A stretch of 48,632 nucleotides of DNA. Source: Candidatus Nitrosocosmicus sp. Lineage in GTDB: Archaea; Thermoproteota; Nitrososphaeria; Nitrososphaerales; Nitrososphaeraceae. The notes below the pieces were generated by a model, which saw only the letters and a program-made list of their open reading frames with translations, was not told the DNA's origin and searched no databases. The stretch is from contig JARFXS010000009.1 of NCBI GenBank assembly GCA_029194465.1, positions 1-48,632 of the forward strand, in the 5' to 3' direction. Both the position numbers and the translations under genes were made by a program. Shown here in pieces: positions 18,322 through 27,468 of the stretch (positions are counted from its first letter, which is position 1; each line of letters opens with the position of its first letter).

Positions 18322-18978
18322 TTATTTATTACATTGCTGGCTTAACCAAACCTTAAACTCCTGTATTAGTGGCTTTACATCAATCAGATTTCCATCCCAT
18401 TCTTGGATGATTTTGACTCGTGATTCTTCTAGACCCATTCCTTTACTCAAACTATTCATATTGTAAGTATCCGGGATTCTGACCATACTGTTTGAAAATC
18501 GGTACTGATGAGAAAGATCAGACTTTCCGCCTGTCAAATATCTCTCAGCAAATTGCATAAAAACCTCTGACACATAGTAATCATGGTATCGACTATTCGA
18601 TGAAAATAGATTCTGAAATCTGTTTCTAGAAAATTCAAATTCGGTATCCAGAATCGGAACCTGTACCGGTAAATAAATGTGATATCCACTACCTGTCCAT
18701 AACACAGTAGGTTGACCGCGGATATCTTCTTTTATTTGCATTAGAGTTTGTTTTAAGATATAATCGAGTTTTCTGATTGGGTAGACGCATGTTTTACAAA
18801 GCGAAAGATCCAAATCTATGAGAATAAAATTTGGGGATTGGATAAGAATTCCGTTAATTTCTATAATTTCAGGATAGGCATTTATCAGGCAGTCTTTATA
18901 ATCTGCTTCCATGCATCTTTGCGATATCTCATCTTTTGAATTGATTGAGATGGGACCATTCGAAGTCAAGGTTATCAT
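18322..18978 (-). CDS. truncated AEP primase-like protein, paralogue of the 7987-9156 gene
   Basis: A 218-residue protein aligned over its whole length with the AEP domain of the 389-residue protein. Motif I is FILIDLDL (Asp55, Asp57), motif II is WTGSGYHIYLP (His100), and the third block is SMVRIPDTYNMN. It ends at FKVWLSQQCNK, exactly where the longer protein begins its linker, so the PriX-like C-terminal domain is absent. Upstream of the ATG at 18978 the same frame still reads homologous residues (SIDFILSHFKSTTSNIYPRK) to about 19050, but no ATG, GTG or TTG precedes them before a stop. The annotated ATG thus loses about 25 conserved residues: either a non-standard start is used or the 5' end has mutated. 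Catalytic motifs are intact. Confidence 0.65.
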   Translation of the reverse strand: MITLTSNGPISINSKDEISQRCMEADYKDCLINAYPEIIEINGILIQSPNFILIDLDLSLCKTCVYPIRKLDYILKQTLMQIKEDIRGQPTVLWTGSGYHIYLPVQVPILDTEFEFSRNRFQNLFSSNSRYHDYYVSEVFMQFAERYLTGGKSDLSHQYRFSNSMVRIPDTYNMNSLSKGMGLEESRVKIIQEWDGNLIDVKPLIQEFKVWLSQQCNK

Positions 18979-19054
18979 TTTGCGTGGATATATATTGCTA
19001 GTGGTACTTTTGAAGTGGGATAGTATAAAATCAATTGAATTTATGTTTATGATT

Positions 19055-20247
19055 TGTCCTCTCCCCTCCGGCCATTATATCTTAGAGTTATTAGTAATAA
19101 AATAGATTGGTAGGTTAATTATTCTTGTTAAGCCATATTAGTTCTTACTCAAGCCAACAAATTGCCTCATTCTAGAATTCTAGTCCCAAAAGTAAACCTA
19201 ATAAATAAATTTTTGTTAATTCTAGAATAGAGATTAAACAGAAAGGTAACTGTTAAATCAAGCCTATGCCCAAGTCTACATCATTAGTTTTAAATCCCAG
19301 TCAAACAAATAATACTTAGAGATGATTTGAGAATAAATTTCATTTTCTTTTTTTTGTTTCTAGTTTTTACTTTCAAAATCTTCGAATCCTCAAATCAATT
19401 AAAAATTGGTTTGATTCCTTTTCCAACTAATATAAGACATAAGAACATAACATATTGAACACTTACTAGATAATAGATTACCTCAAGACCAAACAAATCT
19501 GTCCAAATGAAACATCACATAGCCGAGAAGTAATATCAAATATAGTTCATGTTCATCTAATAACATTTACAGGACATCAGCTACAAAAATATCTAAATAT
19601 TATCACATTCTATTATTCTGTTTGAAACAAGAATATGATATAAATACTATTTTAGGTATACTAAATCAACACAAACTTTGATACGATAAGATTTTCGTAG
19701 AAATGGGATGTGACAGATGGATGTAATGTGTTCTGCTATCGTCTCTTCCCATTTCTATGTTTTAGGTTCTAAATGGTCAATTAACTCTTGATTTTCAAAT
19801 TTAGTTACAAATAAGTTAAGAGTATGATTATTTGCAACTATGCTTACTGCCTTTTCACTTTTTCTTTTCATCATTTGAAGATTTCGATTTTACAAAGCAA
19901 AAATATACGAATTCAGTAATTTTTATTGCTATTTTTGTAGGATCAATTTTGACAACTTTATTGTTAAAAGTCCTTCATCTAGTAACGTAGTGTCGAATTT
20001 GAGATTAGAGTAAATTCCCATTATAAAGTCCAGATTAGATTGGTTGGGTAAATCTAACTTCCAAGTAATTTAAGCTGAGGATTATGGTATTTCACATTGT
20101 TTGGGTAATTAGTTGTCATACCGACTTACCGAATTACCAACTCATTCCCTAAATTAATTGCAATATAAGTATTGTAATCAATTCCTAAGCAGTTCCCAAT
20201 AATGAAATAATATTAATAATGCAGGTACGATTGAATAAGAGATAATT
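19055..20247. other. long intergenic region, 1.19 kb
   Basis: The longest gene-free stretch of the window, strongly AT-rich. It holds two related palindromes, CTAGAATTCTAG at 19172-19183 and ATTCTAGAAT at 19219-19228. No open frame above 60 codons lies inside it. I see no tRNA-like A/B boxes. It may hold an untranslated RNA or a regulatory region. Confidence 0.4.
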
Positions 20248-21228
20248 ATGCATGTCAATGTGAGAAATTTGAGAGAAGATGACCTTGAAGAAGCAGACAC
20301 CATACTCAGACTCTCATTTGGTACCTTTATGGGTCTAGATGATCCCAAGTCCTTTTTTGGCGACTCAGATTTTGTCAGATCTAGATATACCACAGATCCA
20401 AACTCTGCGTTTGCAATAGAGATTGATGGGAACCTGGCCGGTTCAAATTTTGTAACTAACTGGGGTAGCGTTGGGTTCTTTGGTCCCCTATCAATCCATC
20501 CGAACTATTGGAATAAAGGAATAGCCAAGCATTTGATTATCCCTGTATTAGAACGATTAGCAAAACTTGAAATCCAGTACGCAGGTTTGTTTACGTTTGC
20601 TCAAAGCCCAAAACATGTTTATTTATATCAAAAATATGATTTTTGGCCAAGATTTCTAACATCCATAATGACTAAAACAATTACTGATAAAAATGATGAG
20701 AGGAGATTGGAATTATCTCAGAAACAAGAAAAGCATCATGATGTCAGGTTTTCTGAAATACGAAATGATGTAAAGTCATTAGTTTTAGATGACTGTAAAT
20801 ATCTTACCAATGGTATTTTTCCAGGATTAGATTTGCAAAAAGAAATACATGCTGTAGACAGTCAAAAGTTAGGTGACACAATATTACTTTATGATCCTTC
20901 TGGAAGCAAGCTAATTGGAATTGCGATATGTCACTACGGCAAGGGGACGGAGGCAGGCAGCAATGTTTGTTATATCAAGTTTGCAGCTATATCAACTAAT
21001 AATAATTCTCACTCAAATTTTGCTCGAATGTTAAATTCTGTAGAATCGATGGCTTTAGAAAAGGGCATATTTAAAATTACTGCCGGTAGTAACATGGAAC
21101 GACACTTGGCCTACAAAGCAATGATCAACTATGGTTTCAAATCAGAGTTCCAAGGAGTATCCATGCACAAAGGAAACAAACAAGGATACAACACTCCTTC
21201 CACTTTTATAATTGATGATTGGCGATAA
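20248..21228 (+). CDS. GNAT-family N-acetyltransferase
   Basis: A 326-residue cytoplasmic enzyme with a complete N-terminal GNAT domain. The opening strand is NVRNLREDDLEEADTILRLS. Motif A reads GPLSIHPNYWNKGIAKHLI (acetyl-CoA pyrophosphate loop NKGIAK, of Q/RxxGxG/A type), and motif B ends with VYLYQKYDFWPRF. The second half (from about residue 165) has a degenerate GNAT-like layout (NVCYIKFAAIS and a terminal helix MALEKGIFKI), so it may be a tandem GNAT with an inactive second copy. The substrate is unknown. ATG at 20248. It lies upstream of the mannosidase on the same strand, 565 bp away. Confidence 0.85.
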   Translation: MHVNVRNLREDDLEEADTILRLSFGTFMGLDDPKSFFGDSDFVRSRYTTDPNSAFAIEIDGNLAGSNFVTNWGSVGFFGPLSIHPNYWNKGIAKHLIIPVLERLAKLEIQYAGLFTFAQSPKHVYLYQKYDFWPRFLTSIMTKTITDKNDERRLELSQKQEKHHDVRFSEIRNDVKSLVLDDCKYLTNGIFPGLDLQKEIHAVDSQKLGDTILLYDPSGSKLIGIAICHYGKGTEAGSNVCYIKFAAISTNNNSHSNFARMLNSVESMALEKGIFKITAGSNMERHLAYKAMINYGFKSEFQGVSMHKGNKQGYNTPSTFIIDDWR

Positions 21229-21793
21229 GGGGTCAAATGCTAGGTCTATGAACTGAGTCGATATGCATAGCAACATTGATTTCAACATTATAAATCCAAC
21301 TCACTATTTCATCTATCTGACTCAAATTTTTCATTCAGTTTCATGAAGGGATAACGTTTTGGATCTAATCTGTTAACTTGAAGTAACTGTCTCAAACTTC
21401 TCTGTATTGTCTCAAACTTCTCTGTATTGTGATAGACTATAATTTGGTCATGAAAATAATTCCAATCATTAATGAAAATCTGAAATCAATAATATCGTTC
21501 TACTAATCATGATGACAAATACCTTTTTTGTGAATCTTTTATTATGTGAAAAATGAAAGGTTTGGTGCTGTCAAATTAAGGGAAGAAGTACCAAGAGCAA
21601 GTACATGAATTACTGAATCCTTTGTCATGAGTATGGTTTCTATCCGCTTCGTTATTTAAGACATGTATTTCGTTTTTCATTCAAAAGAGTGTTGATTTGG
21701 ATTGAATCCTTTGGTATCATACAATCTTCTATTTCAATAGAATTCATCAATGGTAGGTAAAACTTACATATCTCCAAGTAACACATCATAGAA
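21229..21793. other. intergenic region with a 20-bp tandem repeat
   Basis: A 565-bp AT-rich spacer before the mannosidase gene. Apart from the tandem repeat at 21391-21430, no feature is recognised. Confidence 0.4.
21391..21430. repeat. 20-bp direct tandem repeat, two copies
   Basis: The unit CTCAAACTTCTCTGTATTGT occurs twice in exact succession (21391-21410 and 21411-21430). Such a fresh duplication usually arises by slippage, or it could be a read-level artefact. Confidence 0.9.
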
Positions 21794-24547
21794 TTGAATA
21801 AATCTATTGTACATGTCGTTCCTCACAGTCATTATGATGCTATCTGGATTTTCAGCAAGGAAGAAAATTTTGATATTAATTGTAACTTTATTATAAAAAA
21901 AGCTATTGAAATTTTAAAAAATGAAAAAGATTTCAAATTTATTATTGAACAGACTTATCTCTTGGAAAATATTGAGACGAGTTATCCAGAATTATTCTCA
22001 GAAATTAAACAGTTTATCAAAGATGGGCGAATAGAAATTGCAGGAGGAGAATATCTCATGTCAGATGTAATGCTTCCATCAGGCGAAGTATTGATCAGAG
22101 AAATTCTAGAAGGCAAAAATTATGTAAAGGAGAAATTTGGAAAAAATATTTTAGTTGCCTGGGGTGCAGATGAATTTGGTTACAATGCACAATGGCCACA
22201 AATTCTAAAAGAATGTGGTTATAAATACTTCGCCTTTAGAAGGGGAGTAACAGAGCCACTAGTCTCTGAATTTTACTGGAAAGGTATAGATGGTACATCC
22301 ATACTGTCCCACTGGATGCCCCTAGGTTATCGGGCTGGATTAGATTTGTCACTTTTACATGAAACTTTTGAACAACTCAGAAGACAATCATCTACAAGAC
22401 ATGTTCTAATGCCTTCGGGCAGTGGTTCCACACCTCCGCAACCAGAATTATGCGACACTATCAACAAATATAATGAATCTGCCAAAAGTATCATTGAAAA
22501 TCCATTAATGAAGGTGTCGACCCCATCAGAATTCTTTGAAGCGCTAGAACAAGAAATTGAAGAAAAAAATATCCACATGTCCATCAAAAAAGGAGAGATG
22601 TATTCGGGAAAAGCTTCATTTGTATTCCCAGATAGTACTTCAACAAGATCATGGATAAAACAAGGGTTTAAAGAATTTGAAACCTACCTGCTCATGCTTG
22701 AAAGATGGAACACCATACTTCATTTGATATCAAAAGAAAATGATCATACAGACGACCTTAAAAAGTACTGGAAGCAGGCACTATTTTTTGCAATGCATGA
22801 CTCTTTACCTGGTACTGGTATTGATGCAGTATATGATGAGATGAGATCTGCGTTTGATAAATTAGAGAATACTTTAAAAAAATCACACATTGAATGTATT
22901 GATAAATTATCTAAGATATTATTTAAACAGAACAATAAAGCACATCACATCTTAGTGTTCAATTCTGTGTCATGGGACACGAAGGAATGGGTAGAAGCAA
23001 GAATCAACTTTGATATTGACGAGGCAATCGAAATAATGGAACTTAGAACTATAAATAGTAACGAAATAGTTGATGTAGAAATACTAGATTTAGAATTACA
23101 TGAAAAAGATCGAGGAATAAAAAGTGTCCAGCTAGGATTCATTGCAAGAATACCATCTCTTGGTTTTTCCGCGTATGAAATAATATTCAGGAAGAAGGAA
23201 AAAGGTAAGAATAATAATATGGATCATTCCCCCTTGCTTGCATACCCAAGATCCTATGAAACAAAATTCACGTTTGATGATTTCACTTTAGAGATTGATG
23301 CTGAGACCGGAATATTTACACTAATGAAGGCTGATCGCCTATATTTCATTGGCAATGAAGTACGTATAGAAGAAGAACTAGGGGACTTGTACTACCATAA
23401 AGATGTAACTGGGATAATTAAATCAGAAAGTGGTGAGGGTATTCCATTTGGAGTATTCAAAAAAGAAAAATACAGTGTTTTGAATGGGAAGATCAGAACC
23501 AAAATAGTGTTTCAAAACAAATATTACGCTATTCGTTGGCCTTATAGACTTAATGAAAAATTACCGACTATTATTTACCAGCATAGCTTCTTGACTGTAA
23601 GGAAAGAGATATCCATCTACAAAGGTCTGTCTAGAATAGATTGCACAACTTATATAGAAAATAATCACCCCCATGTGAGAATTAGAGTCAAGTTTGATGT
23701 ACCATTTAAAGGGTACACTTATTGGACCGGCACCCAGTTTGGTGCTATCCAAAGACCAACTAATTTATTTTACTTAAACAAAGATCCTGATGTACTAAAG
23801 AAATGGAAAGAAATACCCAGCGGTACATTTCCTTCAGTAGAATGGATAGATTTTTCCAACAAAGAACAAGATATGGGCGTAACCTTGACCCATTTAGGAA
23901 TACCATCACATGAAATTAGAGACAATAGTATATACCTCACACTATTAAGAGGAGTAGAGACACTTTCTGGAGATGGAACCAAGGGTCCTTGTATAGCCAC
24001 CCCTGATGCAGCAGAAAAGAGACCGTATACCTTCAAATATTCTCTGCTCCCGCATGATGGAGATTGGCGCGATGCATCAAGCTATAAAGAAGGAATAGCT
24101 TTTAACATGAAACCAACAGCAATTCATATTTCAAACAAAGAACATCCTAAATGGGGCGGCATTCCAAACGAGGAGGGTTCTGCAGACACCATGGTTGATA
24201 CAACCTTATCGAATGGTTTCTCATTTTTGTCTATATCACCAAAGAATGTGATCTTGAGTACGCTCAAACTCCCACAAGATTCGAGCCATAGTAGCGATGC
24301 TAAAGTAGTAATTTTACGATTATACGAAACTGAGGGTAAAACAGTCGCTGCAGACATAAAATTCCATTATCCTATAAAATCTGCACTATATCTGAACCTG
24401 ATCGAGGATGTCAAGGGTGATATGTATGATGATAATCGTGATGATAAAGATGAAGAGATTGCGATTTCTGGCGCAAACAAAAACATCCTTAACTTCACGA
24501 TTCATGGTTTTAAAATAGTCACTTTAAGAATAGAATTTGATTTTTAA
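21794..24547 (+). CDS. alpha-mannosidase, glycoside hydrolase family 38
   Basis: A 917-residue retaining glycosidase without signal peptide, so probably cytoplasmic. The N-terminal catalytic domain opens with VVPHSHYDAIW, giving zinc ligands His13 and Asp15. The nucleophile is Asp126 in AWGADEFGYNAQWPQI and also binds zinc. The fourth zinc ligand is His335 in MHDSLPGTGIDAVYDE. The middle helical bundle and C-terminal beta-sandwich (strands such as RIDCTTYIENNHPHVRIRVK) complete the usual GH38 layout at normal length. It would remove alpha-linked mannose from glycans or mannosylated solutes. The TTG start at 21794 is only three codons before the first strand, and no other start is possible in frame. 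No sugar transporter or second glycosidase is adjacent. Confidence 0.93.
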   Translation: MNKSIVHVVPHSHYDAIWIFSKEENFDINCNFIIKKAIEILKNEKDFKFIIEQTYLLENIETSYPELFSEIKQFIKDGRIEIAGGEYLMSDVMLPSGEVLIREILEGKNYVKEKFGKNILVAWGADEFGYNAQWPQILKECGYKYFAFRRGVTEPLVSEFYWKGIDGTSILSHWMPLGYRAGLDLSLLHETFEQLRRQSSTRHVLMPSGSGSTPPQPELCDTINKYNESAKSIIENPLMKVSTPSEFFEALEQEIEEKNIHMSIKKGEMYSGKASFVFPDSTSTRSWIKQGFKEFETYLLMLERWNTILHLISKENDHTDDLKKYWKQALFFAMHDSLPGTGIDAVYDEMRSAFDKLENTLKKSHIECIDKLSKILFKQNNKAHHILVFNSVSWDTKEWVEARINFDIDEAIEIMELRTINSNEIVDVEILDLELHEKDRGIKSVQLGFIARIPSLGFSAYEIIFRKKEKGKNNNMDHSPLLAYPRSYETKFTFDDFTLEIDAETGIFTLMKADRLYFIGNEVRIEEELGDLYYHKDVTGIIKSESGEGIPFGVFKKEKYSVLNGKIRTKIVFQNKYYAIRWPYRLNEKLPTIIYQHSFLTVRKEISIYKGLSRIDCTTYIENNHPHVRIRVKFDVPFKGYTYWTGTQFGAIQRPTNLFYLNKDPDVLKKWKEIPSGTFPSVEWIDFSNKEQDMGVTLTHLGIPSHEIRDNSIYLTLLRGVETLSGDGTKGPCIATPDAAEKRPYTFKYSLLPHDGDWRDASSYKEGIAFNMKPTAIHISNKEHPKWGGIPNEEGSADTMVDTTLSNGFSFLSISPKNVILSTLKLPQDSSHSSDAKVVILRLYETEGKTVAADIKFHYPIKSALYLNLIEDVKGDMYDDNRDDKDEEIAISGANKNILNFTIHGFKIVTLRIEFDF

Positions 24548-24890
24548 AGCCAATTGCAAATGTATGATGAATCCTCATGTTTCAAATTTTCTTGGGAAAA
24601 TACTCCATCCCAATAAGCACTAAAACATAGGAACGAGTAGAAAATAATCGGGATCATCTGATGATTGATCCTCTCAATAACATCATACTGAAAATAGAAA
24701 TCAACTTAGGTTTAGATCTTGAAACAGTCCTTATTCTTTTGGACTTTTTAAAAAATGAATACCCATACTAGCCACGAGACGTTGAGAATTGGGTCAAAAC
24801 TATTTTAGAAATCGACATCGTTTGCTTACTGACTATGGCAATTAGGATCATAGATATATATCCGTCTTTTTATCTAGAAAATTAACATAT
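24548..24890. other. intergenic region
   Basis: A 343-bp spacer before the cupredoxin-like gene. TA-rich boxes at 24851-24860 and 24868-24876 are both candidate promoter elements for that gene; I cannot choose between them. Confidence 0.35.
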
Positions 24891-25280
24891 ATGAAATTAC
24901 TAACTTTGGCTACAATCTTCCTTCTGATCGGCATTGCAAGTTTTGCACAGTCAGAAGCAAATGCGCAAGGAGGAGAATTCACACTTACAATTAACCCAGG
25001 AGCAACTGATAGTAATAGTTTAAGCCCCATAGAACCAGCTAATGTTACAATACCAGTAGGGGCTACTGTTGTATGGCTCAACAAAGATTCCGCATATCAT
25101 CAAATAGTGTCCGGAACCCCTGAGGCTGGCCCAACAAATGTCTTTTATGGAGACTTTTTTGCTACAAATGAGGCATATAATAGGACTTTCGACTCAGCTG
25201 GTGTAATCGACTATTATGATCCAATTTGGACAAATATTAGAGGCCAAATTACAGAGAGAAACAATAATATCCGGATTTGA
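24891..25280 (+). CDS. secreted cupredoxin-like protein lacking type-1 copper ligands
   Basis: A 129-residue exported protein: signal peptide to about residue 25 (EANAQ-GG), then a plastocyanin-type beta-sandwich. It keeps the characteristic opening NVTIPVGATVVWLNKDSAYHQIV, where His70 matches the first copper ligand, and the terminal FDSAGVIDYYDPIW. In blue copper proteins the end reads Y-x-C-x2-H-x4-M. Here the Cys position is Asp110, the second His is Trp113 and no Met follows. Type-1 copper binding is therefore unlikely, although His70 and Asp110 could bind another metal. ATG at 24891. The region downstream is decayed sequence. Confidence 0.78.
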   Translation: MKLLTLATIFLLIGIASFAQSEANAQGGEFTLTINPGATDSNSLSPIEPANVTIPVGATVVWLNKDSAYHQIVSGTPEAGPTNVFYGDFFATNEAYNRTFDSAGVIDYYDPIWTNIRGQITERNNNIRI

Positions 25281-26185
25281 GTGAGGTAACAATACAGAGT
25301 CCGACATCATTGGGAACCTTGCAATCATCGACAGGTAATTTTGTTACTATCGCCCAATAATTTCGCAGTCAAATAACGAGTAGAGGAGTAGTCATTTACT
25401 ACGGATCAGCAACAACGACATCATTAAATTAACGAAACCTTTGCAATCATCGACAAAGCCAAACATTCAAATCAAATAATGTCACACGCCCAATGATGGC
25501 AGCCGAATAACCCCAAACTGGAGTAGGAGGAGATAATACCAGTCACTAATACGGATCAGCAACAACAGCAACCAGTTCAACAACAAATCACACAAGAACA
25601 ATTCAAATACCAGCATGGTCCCCATCGATAGTTTTAAAGCTAGTGAAAAATCAATTCCTACATTGTAACGGCAAGTCCTCGAACGATAAATCAGAGATTG
25701 AGTATGATAGTAGAAAATGGCGAAATGAAGAATTTGGTCGCCAAACATGGCATGGTTTAATGGCACTACTGGTCATACACATGATTTTTTGAATTTGATT
25801 CACGCGACGACATAAAATCCATCTGATAATATACTAACAATAGATGGAGAAATGGACGAAGCTTCTAATGGAGTCATTACATGGGATGGAGTTGATTCAA
25901 CAATTAATCTTGGAGGTGGAGGTAAAACTACAACTATATCAGCAGATCACGAAGATACCGATCACCATTTTGCTGGACAACCAATTATTGGAACAGTTAC
26001 TTCACTGACTCCTGCTCAGATACGCCTGGAGCTAGTATGGAAATATTACCCACATGTGATTAGAAGACTCAAGAATGACAACACTAGAATAAAGACAACA
26101 TGCAAAATTCCATCTAGAACCATTTCTCATTTTTTTGAATCATTCTTCCAAATATTTATTAAGTTTAATTGACTAAAAGAACACC
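25281..26185. other. decayed region with imperfect duplication
   Basis: Every frame is soon interrupted, yet parts look formerly coding. One is a Gln-rich stretch near 25550-25605 (TDQQQQQPVQQQITQEQF). Another is a 106-codon frame at 25852-26172 beginning MDEASNGVITWDGVDSTINL and containing AGQPIIGTVTSLTP. I cannot assign a family. Two imperfect copies of a 120-150 bp segment lie at about 25316-25416 and 25438-25566. Confidence 0.4.
25316..25566. repeat. imperfect direct duplication
   Basis: TTGCAATCATCGACA occurs at 25319-25333 and 25441-25455, and TACGGATCAGCAACAAC at 25400-25416 and 25550-25566. Between these anchors the two copies share blocks such as CGCCCAAT but differ by insertions. 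It is an old tandem duplication inside decaying sequence. Confidence 0.6.
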
Positions 26186-26345
26186 TGAACCAAATTGAGA
26201 AGACAAACAGAAATTGATAATTCTAGAGACAGGAAATTTTTAAAAAAGTGTATTCAAAAGTCTGATTACTTCTCTCATGGGCTAAGAACACCCCTTCAAC
26301 AAGTATTATGACACTCCGAGATTTATTAACTAAAGATCTTGCACA
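26186..26345 (+). pseudogene. histidine-kinase (HisKA) remnant
   Basis: In one frame from 26261 the DNA reads SDYFSHGLRTPLQQVL, stop, HSEIY. This matches the H-box of a sensor histidine kinase (consensus SHELRTPLQ-x-I-L-G-x-S-E-x-L), with the phosphoacceptor His codon at 26276-26278, Glu changed to Gly, and the Gly codon after the Leu replaced by TGA. The preceding codons (DNSRDRKFLKKCIQK) fit the lead-in helix. No ATPase domain follows, so only a fragment remains. Confidence 0.6.
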
Positions 26346-26977
26346 TAATTAACTAAAATAATAATCATAATTGATTTGATTGATAATTTCGATAATTTAA
26401 GAATAATTGGGTCATAGTCAGGAACTTGTTAAAAATTCCATTATCCCTGATTATCCGCCTAAGGTTTATAAAAAAATACTTTTGTTCTGTTTTGTCGTTT
26501 CTTGTGTTCGATATTTAATGAGTTTATCGATAATTGATAGTAGTATAACGTCCTTCGAGGACATCAACAAGGTGTCAGCCCTTCTAGCCATCCTGACAAC
26601 AAAATCCGCAGTCACATATTTGTTCGCCGTAATTTTCACATGTATCATTTAATTCCATATAGATTATTGTAAGCAACCCGTATATATATTACTTACTGAT
26701 TTCGTCATTTATTGACTAAAATTAAATTAATACGTACTTAATACAACGAAATCAGATTCGATATAAAAAACATGCCGTTTTGGTTCAATATTGTGAAACC
26801 AACCTTTACATTAGTTATCTATTTTTGTATAAATAATTGATAAATAAATATCCAATTTTTTTAGATTTTATTCAATAAAATGCTTTAAATAATTAACAAA
26901 TATCCATGAAAATCATTGTTTTTTTATATTACGCTTCCCTATTCAATAATTGTGTATTAGAATGGAAGTGGCAAACC
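26346..26977. other. intergenic region with inverted repeats
   Basis: AT-rich. An 81-codon frame (26407-26652, TTG start) is hydrophobic but unconvincing. Perfect 10-bp inverted arms at 26696-26705 and 26746-26755 could form a stem-loop. A second imperfect hairpin near 26778-26801 (TTGGTTCA ... TGAAACCAA) precedes a T-rich stretch, so a small RNA is possible. Confidence 0.35.
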
Positions 26978-27211
26978 ATGACTGGACAAATCAATTCAAT
27001 TCTGTGTCGTTGTGTAACTTTCCCTGATTGCAAGAACGAATCAAGATGTCTATGTTCAAAATGTCTAACTCTTTATTGCAACTTGCACCTACAAATTCAT
27101 TTAGCAAATTGCAATAACATTGGAGAACCATCTGGAAACAGCAATAGTATTGAACCCCATCAAATTATCAACGAAGTATTAGGTGATCCAAGGAGCATAT
27201 GCACAATTTGA
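26978..27211 (+). CDS. small Cys/His-rich zinc-finger protein (B-box/AN1-like)
   Basis: From the ATG at 26978 a 77-residue protein is read; an earlier in-frame ATG at 26906 adds 24 unlikely residues. The core has CRCVTFPDCKNESRCLC followed by SKCLTLYCNLHLQIHLANC. The end of this (C-x4-C-x2-H-x3-H-x3-C) is close to the second zinc site of AN1 and B-box fingers. The eight or more Cys/His could hold two zinc ions. The tail is polar. In eukaryotes such fingers bind ubiquitin-related partners; in archaea the role is unknown. The gene stands alone after a decayed region. Confidence 0.55.
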   Translation: MTGQINSILCRCVTFPDCKNESRCLCSKCLTLYCNLHLQIHLANCNNIGEPSGNSNSIEPHQIINEVLGDPRSICTI

Positions 27212-27468
27212 TAATCAAAATGTAGATCAAATAATTAATTTCTTTTGTTTTTATTCTTGTTCGAAAGTATTGCAGTCATTGGCTTGTTGTTCGGTTTCAA
27301 TGGATCATGTTAGACGAAGATAATATGATAGCGTCATTCACATGTATACTAGTAATCCCACAAATGCATGAATTTGATTAAAATATTGTATACAGCAGAT
27401 ATTGAGAAAATGTCGAAACAACCAATTACAAGAGGATTGAAGAAAGGTAGAGTTTTAAATTAGAATTA

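Noticed and set aside
26407..26652. 81-codon hydrophobic frame
   Set aside because: TTG start in a region of decayed genes; two apolar stretches but no other support.
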